Below are positions 32,348-39,264 of a DNA stretch of 64,000 nt, in pieces; positions within the stretch are counted from its first letter, which is position 1, and the number at the start of each line of letters is the position of its first letter. A program made the position numbers and the translations under genes. Origin of the DNA: Allobosea sp. 47.2.35 (GTDB taxonomy: Bacteria > Pseudomonadota > Alphaproteobacteria > Rhizobiales > Beijerinckiaceae); the NCBI RefSeq assembly GCF_024655635.1, contig NZ_JANLGI010000009.1, positions 124,001-188,000 on the forward strand, written 5' to 3'. A model generated the notes under the pieces. It saw nothing but the letters and a program-made list of their open reading frames with translations, was not told where the DNA came from and searched no databases.

Positions 32348-33028
32348 ATGATCCACGCAAGCGGGATCACGGAGGGTTCGCCTTTGACGCGACGCGCGCA
32401 TTTCACGGCCCTGTCGGGGCTCCTTATGGCCGCTTTTGCGGCCGGGCCGGTGGCTGCGCATCCGCATGTCTTCGTCACCGCCAAGGCCGAGATCGTCTTC
32501 GCGGCCGACGGCTCGGTGCAGGCGATCCGGAACCGCTGGAGCTTCGACGAGGCCTATTCGGCCTATATCACGCAAGGTCTCGACAAGAACCGGGACGGCA
32601 AGCTGACCTCGGACGAGCTCGCTGAGCTCGCCAAGATCAATGTCGAATCGCTGCCCGATGTCGAATTCTTCACCGCGGCCAAGCTCAACGGCCGCAAGCA
32701 GGAATTCGGCACGCCGGGCGAAGAGGTCATGACCTTCGATAACAAGGTGCTGACGCTGGTTTTCACGCTGCCGTTGAAGACCCCGGCCAAGGCGCGCTCA
32801 TTCGGCATCGAGATCGGCGACCCCACCTATTTCGTCGCGTTCTCCATCGTCGATGAGCCTGATGCCGTCGTAACCAAGGGCGCGCCGCAGGGCTGCGTCG
32901 TGCGGGTCAATCGCCCGCCCAAGCTCGACGACGCCACGCAGAAGCGCCTCGCCGAGGCCGATATCACCGCGACCCCCGATGTCAGCGGACTCGAGATCGT
33001 GACGCGGGCGCTGGTGGCATGTCCGTGA
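32348..33028 (+). CDS. DUF1007 family periplasmic protein, partner of the NicO transporter
   Basis: 226 residues. After about 35 residues of signal sequence (LTALSGLLMAAFAAGPVAA-like, ending before HPHVFVTAKAE) comes a DUF1007 domain. An EF-hand-like loop DKNRDGKLTSDEL sits near residue 75. The mature N-terminus starts with HPH, a possible metal ligand. DUF1007 genes almost always accompany NicO/RcnA-type nickel-cobalt transporters; here the stop overlaps the transporter start by 10 bp. A metal-handling auxiliary role in the periplasm is inferred. ATG 32348 is the first good start; a TTG 14 codons later is possible. Confidence 0.85.
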   Translation: MIHASGITEGSPLTRRAHFTALSGLLMAAFAAGPVAAHPHVFVTAKAEIVFAADGSVQAIRNRWSFDEAYSAYITQGLDKNRDGKLTSDELAELAKINVESLPDVEFFTAAKLNGRKQEFGTPGEEVMTFDNKVLTLVFTLPLKTPAKARSFGIEIGDPTYFVAFSIVDEPDAVVTKGAPQGCVVRVNRPPKLDDATQKRLAEADITATPDVSGLEIVTRALVACP

Positions 33029-34041
33029 CATCCGCCGAGACAGCGCGCCCAGCCGGTGCGAGGCTGTCGCGACGCCTGATCGCCTGCGCGCTGGCGCTGT
33101 TGCTGGTCGGGGGCGTGGTTGCCCTGATCGCTTTCCTGATCGCGAGCGTCAGTCCGCCGCCTCCGCCCCCACCGCGCAACCCCTTCGGCGCCGCGCTGCC
33201 GCGCGAGGCCTTGCCGTCAACGACTGGTTTCGGGGCGGTGCTGCTAGCCTGGCAGTCAAGCTTCTACCGCGAATTGACCGCGACGCTGAAGGCGATCGCG
33301 ACGGCGCCCGGCGCGCTCTGGGGTTTGCTTGGGCTCTCCTTCGGCTACGGCGTCTTCCATGCCGCCGGTCCCGGCCATGGCAAGGCGGTGATCTCCGGCT
33401 ATATCGTCGCGGACAACCGCAGCCTGAAGCGCGGCCTGGCCTTAAGCTTTGCGGCCGCGCTCCTGCAGGCGCTGGTTGCGATCGCGATCGTGACGGCGGC
33501 GACCTTGCTGCTGCGGGTCACCGCGATGCAGATGAATGCCGCGACGACCGTGATCGAGCAGGGCAGCTTTCTGCTGGTCGCGCTGGTCGGGCTGCTGATG
33601 CTCTGGCGTAAGGCGGGCGCGCTGGTCCGGCTGGAAGCCGGCGGGGCGCATGACCCGGCGGCTTGCGATCATGTCCATATGCCCGATGCCGAGCAGGTCT
33701 CGCGGCTCGCCGGCTGGCGCGACATGGCGGGCGTCGTCGTTGCGGCCGGTGCACGGCCCTGCGCGGGCGCGCTGATCATCCTCGTCTTCGCCAATGCGCA
33801 GGGGCTGTTCTGGGCGGGGATCGCCGCAACCTTCGCCATGGCGCTGGGCACGGCGCTCACCACTGGGGCGCTCGCCGCCTTCGCCGTGTTCTTCAAGTTC
33901 GCGGCGCTGAAATTGGCCGGCGGGGGCAGCCTGCGCTCAGCCCGGCTCATCGCCGGGCTCGAACTGCTCGCCGCCGCTTTCGTCGCCGTGCTCGGCGCGG
34001 CGCTGTTCACCGGCCTTTGGATCGGCGGGACTGGGAGTTAG
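33019..34041 (+). CDS. Nickel/cobalt transporter, NicO / RcnA family
   Basis: 340 residues, about seven membrane segments. The family motif HAAGPGHGKAVISGY lies at 114-128 and a second conserved block GARPCAGALIILVFANAQG near 245. A proline run (SPPPPPPPRNPF) follows the first helix, and a cytosolic loop with HDPAACDHVHMPDAE could bind metal. NicO/RcnA members move Ni2+ or Co2+; direction (uptake or efflux) is not certain from sequence. It is convergent with, and overlaps the stop codon of, a cobalt-type nitrile hydratase operon, which suggests cobalt. Confidence 0.88.
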   Translation: MSVTSAETARPAGARLSRRLIACALALLLVGGVVALIAFLIASVSPPPPPPPRNPFGAALPREALPSTTGFGAVLLAWQSSFYRELTATLKAIATAPGALWGLLGLSFGYGVFHAAGPGHGKAVISGYIVADNRSLKRGLALSFAAALLQALVAIAIVTAATLLLRVTAMQMNAATTVIEQGSFLLVALVGLLMLWRKAGALVRLEAGGAHDPAACDHVHMPDAEQVSRLAGWRDMAGVVVAAGARPCAGALIILVFANAQGLFWAGIAATFAMALGTALTTGALAAFAVFFKFAALKLAGGGSLRSARLIAGLELLAAAFVAVLGAALFTGLWIGGTGS

Positions 34042-34430
34042 GGCTCGGCCCGCAGCGGATCATTCTCCAGCAGGATCGGCTTGCCATGCGGTGTCGCCTC
34101 GGCCGCGCGCGCCCATGAGGCGGCGAGCGCGTCGACGCCGTCATGCGAGGCCAGCCCCTTTTCGATCAGGAGATGCTCCAGCGCCTCGCACCAGCGCTCG
34201 TAATAATCCGAGCCGTCCTTGCAGCCGCCGGCCGCGAGCGCCTCGCGGATTTCGGCGCCGAGCGCCTGCGCCCATTCCTCGGCGGTGAAGACGCCCTTGT
34301 TCTGGAGTTCGACGACCAGCGCGAAGGCCTGCGCCTGCCAGGGCTCGGCGAAGATCGGGCCCTCGGCGTCGCGCGGGATCGGCGTATCGGCGGCGAGCGC
34401 TGCCGCCAGATCGGTCTCAGGCCGGCTCAA
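34038..34430 (-). CDS. Nitrile hydratase accessory (activator / metallochaperone-like) protein
   Basis: 130 residues. It resembles the P14K/NhlE-type small activators that resemble the beta-subunit N-terminus: IFAEPWQAQAFALVVELQNKGVFTAEEWAQALG, then DGSDYYERWCEALEHLLIEKG. These proteins help insert cobalt and oxidise the active-site cysteines through subunit swapping. The start is chosen as TTG 34430, preceded by GGGAGAG at 6 bases and overlapping the beta-subunit gene by 14 bp; the longer frame is out of phase with beta coding sequence. Its stop TAA shares bases 34039-34040 with the stop of the converging NicO gene. Confidence 0.85.
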   Translation of the reverse strand: MSRPETDLAAALAADTPIPRDAEGPIFAEPWQAQAFALVVELQNKGVFTAEEWAQALGAEIREALAAGGCKDGSDYYERWCEALEHLLIEKGLASHDGVDALAASWARAAEATPHGKPILLENDPLRAEP

Positions 34431-35076
34431 GATAGCTCTCCCAGGCCTCGATGCTGACGGTGGAGGTCGGGTCGGCGTCGCGGCCCCAGAGCTCGCGACC
34501 GTCGAAGACCACCGTGTAAAGCCATTGCGCCGTCTCGGGCTTTCCCTGCGCGCCCGTATCCGGGAAGACATGGCAGCCGGTGATGCGCTCGACCACGCCG
34601 GTCTTGCCGCGCGCATAGCGCGGCAGGCGGGTGTGGTGCTGCGGGTGCATCACGATGGTGCGGACCTTGTCGCCCACCGTGAAGCGGGCCGGGGCCTTGG
34701 CCTCGCGCTCATAGGGGAAGCCGCGCCGCAGGACGCCCGCGACCTCCTCGCCCTTGAGCACGCGCTTCGGCTCGCGGCGTTCGGTGGCCGGCTTGCCGCT
34801 GACGAGTTCGTCCGCGCTCAGGAAACCGTGCTTGACCAGCACCTTGTCGAGCGCGGCGAGCCAGATCTCGTAATAGGTCGAGGAGAGGTACTGGGCTGGC
34901 GGCAAGCTCTCGCGGGCATGGCGGATCTCGTCGATGGTCCAGGCACCCATGGCGCCGGCCGCGACATTGATCGCGAGCACGCGCTTCTCCCAGTCGCCGT
35001 GGAAGACCGGTTCGTTCGGCTCGGGGACGACCGGGCCGAAGGCCATCTGACCGCCGAGATCATGGGCGCTGTTCAT
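34417..35076 (-). CDS. nthB: Nitrile hydratase beta subunit
   Basis: 219 residues. Beta-subunit landmarks: [16 protein letters not shown] at the start, [16 protein letters not shown], the conserved [19 protein letters not shown] and a C-terminal SH3-like barrel with [32 protein letters not shown], whose Arg residues contact the alpha-subunit cysteine sulfinates in known structures. ATG 35076 overlaps the alpha stop as ATGA. The alpha-beta order is the one usual for iron-type and some cobalt-type operons. Confidence 0.95.
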   Translation of the reverse strand: MNSAHDLGGQMAFGPVVPEPNEPVFHGDWEKRVLAINVAAGAMGAWTIDEIRHARESLPPAQYLSSTYYEIWLAALDKVLVKHGFLSADELVSGKPATERREPKRVLKGEEVAGVLRRGFPYEREAKAPARFTVGDKVRTIVMHPQHHTRLPRYARGKTGVVERITGCHVFPDTGAQGKPETAQWLYTVVFDGRELWGRDADPTSTVSIEAWESYLEPA

Positions 35077-35702
35077 GCCGCGTCCTCCACGCGAGGAAGG
35101 CCGGTGCCGATCATCGAGTCGCGGGAGACGATGCTGGCGAGCTTTTCCTCGCTCCAGCCTTCGGTGCCGGCGGGCCGCATCGGGATGACGATGAAGCGGG
35201 TCTCGGCGGTGGAATCCCAGACGCGGACGCGCTGGTTCTCCGGCAGCGTCACGCCGAAATCGGCGATCGTGCCGCGCGGATCGATCACCGCCTTGGCGCG
35301 GTAGGGCGGGGATTTGTACCAGACCGGCGGCAGCCCGAGCACTGGCCAAGGGTAACAGGAGCAGAGCGTGCAGACGATCAGGTTGTGCTGCTCGGGCGTG
35401 TTGAAGCAGGCGACGATATGCTCGCCGCCGCGCCCGCCATAGCCGAGTTCGGCCGCGGCGGCCGTGCCGTCAGCCTTCAGGCGTTCGGCGAAGGCCGGAT
35501 CGGTCCAGGCTTTCGCGACGATGCGGGCGCCGTCGCGCGGGCCGATCTTGGTCTCATAGGTGTCGATGATCGCGTCCAGCGCGGCCGGGTCGACATAGCC
35601 CTTCTGGACCATCAGCGTTTCCAGCGCCTTCACCCGCGCCTCGATCGCGGTGAAGTGGTTGTCATGGGTGTGGTCGTGATCGTGGTGGTGATGTCCGCTC
35701 AT
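35073..35702 (-). CDS. nthA: Nitrile hydratase alpha subunit, cobalt type, with His-rich N-terminus
   Basis: 209 residues. Hydrates nitriles to amides at a low-spin metal centre. The metal-binding motif is C111-T-L-C-S-C116 in [17 protein letters not shown]. Thr in the second position is the pattern of cobalt enzymes (iron enzymes have Ser). The [13 protein letters not shown] segment is conserved. The first 16 residues [16 protein letters not shown] form a His/Asp-rich tail that typical alpha subunits lack; it may bind cobalt. Partners: beta subunit, activator, upstream amidase, and the nearby NicO transporter. Confidence 0.96.
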   Translation of the reverse strand: MSGHHHHDHDHTHDNHFTAIEARVKALETLMVQKGYVDPAALDAIIDTYETKIGPRDGARIVAKAWTDPAFAERLKADGTAAAAELGYGGRGGEHIVACFNTPEQHNLIVCTLCSCYPWPVLGLPPVWYKSPPYRAKAVIDPRGTIADFGVTLPENQRVRVWDSTAETRFIVIPMRPAGTEGWSEEKLASIVSRDSMIGTGLPRVEDAA

Positions 35703-35714
35703 GGCGGCCTCCTC

Positions 35715-36911
35715 TCAGGCGATCCGGATGCGTGCGGCGCGCTCGTAGCGCACAGCGAAGGCGACGAGCGAACGGTCGGAGCCCTTCGGTCCAATCAGCG
35801 ACAGGCCAAGCGGGGCGCCCTCGCGCTGCGCCACGGGGATCGTGACCTGCGGGAAGCCTGAGAGCCCTGCGAGGCAGAGCAGGCGCAGCGCCCGGTTGCG
35901 GAAATCCTCGAGCTCGGCTTCCTTCGCGGCGATCAGCGGGGCGACGTCCGGCATGGTCGGCAGGATCAGCACGCCGTCCTGGCCGAGCAGGCGGGCGAGC
36001 CGGGTGCGGAAGGTTTTCCGGGTGGCCTCGCCCTTGGCGTATTCGGCGTCGGTCACCGCCTTCGAGAAGGCGAAACGCTCCTTCACACCCGGGCCGAGCG
36101 GCGGGGCGAAGCGCTCGATCATCGGGCCGTCCGACAGCCAGGCTTCGCGGCCCTGGATCCAGCGGAAGGCCCAGTAAAGCGCATCGAGATCGCGGACGAG
36201 CTTGACCCCCTCGGGCTGGCCGAGGGTCGTAACCGTGCGCTGTACGACATTGCGCAGGATCGTCTCCGCCTCGGGCACGGCCTGGGCGAACATGTCGTCG
36301 GTCATCAGGAGGCGCGGCGCCTCGGGCAGTTCGGTCTTGTCCGGGCCGAACAGGACATTGGCGACGCGGGCGAAGATGTCGCCGTCGCGAGCGAACCAGC
36401 CGGGCGTGTCGAGGCTTTCCGCCAGCGGCCAGGCGCGCTTCAGCGAGAGCCGGCCATGGCTCGGCCGGATGCCGAAGAGGCCGCCATAGCTTGCCGGTGC
36501 GCGCACCGAGCCGCCGGTGTCCGAGCCCAGTGCGATATCGGCGAGGCGACCGGCCACCGCGGCCATCGAGCCGCAGGAGGAGCCGCCGGTGATGCGCTCG
36601 GGCGCGGCCGGATTGATCGGCGAGCCGAAATGCGCGTTCTGGCCGTTGAGCGAGAAGGCGAGCTCGTCGGTATGGGTCTTGCCGACGAAGCGCGCGCCGG
36701 CCTGAAGCAGCTCCTTCACGATCGGTGCGGTCTTGGTCTTGATGCCGGATTGCGCCAAGATCAGCGGCGAACCGGCCCCGGTCGGATAGCCCTTGATGTC
36801 GAAGAGGTCCTTCACCGCCAGCGTCAAACCGGCAAGCGGGCCGGCGACGGCGTGCTTCACCGGCGCGTCGGGGTAGGGGACGAAGCAGCGGAACGGATCG
36901 TCGAAAGTCAT
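35715..36911 (-). CDS. Amidase (amidase signature family) of the nitrile operon
   Basis: 398 residues. The Ser-cisSer-Lys triad is visible: K34 in TLAVKDLFDIKG, the cis-Ser in GGSSCGSMAAVAG and the nucleophile in GSDTGGSVRAPASYGG. Its compact length and motif style resemble indoleacetamide-hydrolase-like (AMI1-type) and other short amidases. Following nitrile hydratase it would hydrolyse the amide to the carboxylic acid and ammonia. It is 12 bp from the alpha gene and 6 bp from the upstream gamma-glutamyltransferase-like gene, so all five genes form one operon. Confidence 0.92.
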   Translation of the reverse strand: MTFDDPFRCFVPYPDAPVKHAVAGPLAGLTLAVKDLFDIKGYPTGAGSPLILAQSGIKTKTAPIVKELLQAGARFVGKTHTDELAFSLNGQNAHFGSPINPAAPERITGGSSCGSMAAVAGRLADIALGSDTGGSVRAPASYGGLFGIRPSHGRLSLKRAWPLAESLDTPGWFARDGDIFARVANVLFGPDKTELPEAPRLLMTDDMFAQAVPEAETILRNVVQRTVTTLGQPEGVKLVRDLDALYWAFRWIQGREAWLSDGPMIERFAPPLGPGVKERFAFSKAVTDAEYAKGEATRKTFRTRLARLLGQDGVLILPTMPDVAPLIAAKEAELEDFRNRALRLLCLAGLSGFPQVTIPVAQREGAPLGLSLIGPKGSDRSLVAFAVRYERAARIRIA

Positions 36912-36917
36912 CTGGCG

Positions 36918-38507
36918 TCAGAGCCCCCTGGAATCGCCGTCGGAACGCGGGTCATGCACCGCCTCGACATGGCCCTTCGCGTGTTTCACCAGCATGCCGG
37001 CATGGCCGAAGCCCTCGGAATAGGCGAGGCCGCTTTCCTCGACCGGATGGCCGGCGGCATCGAGCCGCTCCAGCAGCGAGGGGTCGAAGCGGCTCTCGAA
37101 CTTGAGGCTGGTCGAGCCCGCCCCCCAGGTCTTGCCGAACAGCCAGCGCGGCGCATCGACCGCCGTCGCGAGGTTCTGGCCGGCGCGGTAGCGCGTCAGG
37201 ATCTGCGCCTGGAACTGCGGCTGGCCGTCGCCGCCCATCGAGCCATAGGGCAGGACGCGCCCGTCGTCGAAACGGGCAAGGGCCGGATTCAGCGTGTGGA
37301 AAGGCTTGCGGCCGGGCCTCAGCGGATTGGCCGCATTCTTGTCGAGCGAGAAGGAGACGCCGCGGTTCTGCCAGTGGATACCGGTGGCGGGGAGCGCGCA
37401 GCCCGAGCCGTATTCCCAATAGATCGACTGAATATAGGAGACGGCGAGACCCTTGCCGTCGATGGCGCCCATCCAGATCGTGTCGCCGTCGCCAGTGCGC
37501 AGCGGCAGCTTCGCCGCCCGCTTCATGTCCACGGCCGCCGCCTCGCGGATCAGGGCGGCGTCGGTCAGGAAATCGGCGGGCGGGTGGTCGAGTTCGGCCG
37601 GATCGGTGACATAGCGGTCGCGGATGGCGAAGGCGCGCTTCGTTGCCTCGATCAGCCCGTGATGGTGCTCGAACGAGTCGAGCCTGGCCTCGCCCAGCCG
37701 TTCGAAGATGCCGAGGATCAGCAGCGAGGCCAGCCCCTGCGTCGGCGGCGGCAGGTTGGCGACGGTCAGGCCGGGGAGCTTCAGAGTGAGCGGCGCGACG
37801 GATCGCGCGTGGTAGCGTTCGAGGTCCGTGCGTGTGACCGGTGCGCCGATGCGTTCGAGATCGGCGGCGATCTCGCGGCCGACATCGCCGCGGTAGAAAT
37901 CGTCGAGCCCGGCATCGGCGAGCTGCTGCAGGGCAGCACTAAGCGCCTCCGGCTTGCGGCGGGCGCCGGGCCTGGGCGGAGCGCCGTCGATCCAGAAGCT
38001 GGAGACGAAGCCGGGCGCGGCCTTCAGCGCCTCCAGCTCGTTCGGCTTGTTGCCGAGCTCGGAATCCGAGACCGCATAGCCTTCGCGGCAATGGCCGATC
38101 GCGTCGAGCAGCAATTCGCCGAGCGGCATGCGCCCGCCGAGCGAGCGCGAGATATCGAGGGCCAACTGCCAGCCACCGACGGCACCGGCAACGGTCAGGG
38201 CCGCTTCCGGCCCACGCGAAGGCAGGACGTCATAGCCCTTGCTGCGATAGCGCTCGATCGTCGCGAGCGACCCGGCCGGGCCGCAGGCCTCGATGCCGTG
38301 CATCTTCCCGCCGGGCTCATGCACCAGCCAGAAGCCGTCGCCGCCGATGCCGTTCATGTGGGGGTAGACCACGGCGATCGTCGCGGCCATCGCGACCATG
38401 GCCTCGATGGCATTGCCGCCTTCGGCAAGGATGGCGCGGCCCGCCTCGGAGGCGAGGCGGTGAGGGGCCGCGACGGCGGCGGAGGCGAAGACGGGTGTAT
38501 CGAGCAT
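36918..38507 (-). CDS. Gamma-glutamyltransferase-family Ntn hydrolase, first gene of the nitrile operon
   Basis: 529 residues. GGT fold with the N-terminal AEGGNAIEAMVAMAATIAVV and MNGIGGDGFWLV motifs and the C-terminal GSMGGDGQPQFQ. The processing/nucleophile Thr lies in GDTIWMGAIDGKGLAVSYIQ, a variant of the usual TTH motif seen in GGT-like enzymes of unclear substrate. No signal peptide is evident (MLDTPVFASAAVAAPHR), so it is probably cytoplasmic. It should cleave gamma-glutamyl (or related acyl) amides. It begins the GGT-amidase-nthA-nthB-activator operon. Confidence 0.88.
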   Translation of the reverse strand: MLDTPVFASAAVAAPHRLASEAGRAILAEGGNAIEAMVAMAATIAVVYPHMNGIGGDGFWLVHEPGGKMHGIEACGPAGSLATIERYRSKGYDVLPSRGPEAALTVAGAVGGWQLALDISRSLGGRMPLGELLLDAIGHCREGYAVSDSELGNKPNELEALKAAPGFVSSFWIDGAPPRPGARRKPEALSAALQQLADAGLDDFYRGDVGREIAADLERIGAPVTRTDLERYHARSVAPLTLKLPGLTVANLPPPTQGLASLLILGIFERLGEARLDSFEHHHGLIEATKRAFAIRDRYVTDPAELDHPPADFLTDAALIREAAAVDMKRAAKLPLRTGDGDTIWMGAIDGKGLAVSYIQSIYWEYGSGCALPATGIHWQNRGVSFSLDKNAANPLRPGRKPFHTLNPALARFDDGRVLPYGSMGGDGQPQFQAQILTRYRAGQNLATAVDAPRWLFGKTWGAGSTSLKFESRFDPSLLERLDAAGHPVEESGLAYSEGFGHAGMLVKHAKGHVEAVHDPRSDGDSRGL

Positions 38508-38640
38508 CAGGACTTTTCAAGCGCGGAGATCATGCCCATCTGCACGATGGGCGCGAATTTGTTGCATGGGGCGGCAAGCTCCGCTAGGTGCGTGGGGCGC
38601 ATGGCCGCGCAAGGCGGCCCGCGCGTGAAGGAAGGACAGC

Positions 38641-38880
38641 ATGGCCGGACGGCATATGAACTGGCGCAACCTGATCATGGTCTCCTCGTTCGGGATCCTG
38701 ATCGCCGTCGAGCTTTTCGGCGTGGCGCTGGCGGCCGGCTGGGCACTGGCCGGCCTGTTCGAGCTCGGCACCATCTTCGAATACATCCTGATGGCGGTGT
38801 TCTCGGTCTTCGCCGGCTACGGGCTGATCAACCTGATGCGCCGCATGCTCAAGATCGAGCATCTGACCGAGGTCGATTGA
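38641..38880 (+). CDS. Small two-helix membrane protein, 79 aa
   Basis: Not recognised by name. Two hydrophobic helices (LIMVSSFGILIAVELFGVAL near 12-35 and IFEYILMAVFSVFAGYGLIN near 44-64) and a short charged C-terminus (RRMLKIEHLTEVD). A GGAAGGACAGC ribosome site precedes ATG 38641. It is the only plus-strand gene inside the 34-42.6 kb minus-strand block, divergent from the GGT gene and convergent with the DUF1850 gene. It may be a small regulatory or assembly factor; nothing more can be said. Confidence 0.75.
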   Translation: MAGRHMNWRNLIMVSSFGILIAVELFGVALAAGWALAGLFELGTIFEYILMAVFSVFAGYGLINLMRRMLKIEHLTEVD

Positions 38881-38898
38881 GGCCTTCGGCCTCTCCCT

Positions 38899-39264
38899 TC
38901 AGTCGCAGATCTTCAACGTGACCGGGTCGGCATCCGCCGGGAGATAATCTCCCATCGTGCGGCAGCCCGACATCGTGCAGATGCGCCAATCGGCCGTCGC
39001 GCCGGAGCGGCGCATCACCACTTCCTTGAGCGGCGGCAGGGCCGGATGCCAGCGCCAGAAGCCGTCGACGAGCTTCGCGCCGTCGGGCGGGTCCATGCCG
39101 GCGCCGGAGCCTTCGATCCGCGCCTCGACGATTTCGAGCCCGGCGGGCGTTTCGCGCCAGACCTCTTCCCACAGTGTCTTCTGCACCGAATGGCGCCAAC
39201 CCAGCGTGATCTCGCCCTGGCCGAGCGCCACCACGAGCGCGCCGGCCGCCAGGCACAGGCTCAT
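38899..39264 (-). CDS. DUF1850 domain-containing protein of the TRAP operon
   Basis: 121 residues. An N-terminal hydrophobic stretch (LCLAAGALVVALGQG) could be a signal or anchor. The DUF1850 core runs through ITLGWRHSVQKTLWEEVWRETPAGLEIVEARIEGSGAGMDPP. DUF1850 genes follow TAXI-type TRAP permease genes in many bacteria. Here its ATG overlaps the permease stop as ATGA (39261-39264), so the two are translationally coupled. Its function is unknown; two Cys (near residues 103-109) could form a disulfide if exported. Confidence 0.85.
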   Translation of the reverse strand: MSLCLAAGALVVALGQGEITLGWRHSVQKTLWEEVWRETPAGLEIVEARIEGSGAGMDPPDGAKLVDGFWRWHPALPPLKEVVMRRSGATADWRICTMSGCRTMGDYLPADADPVTLKICD

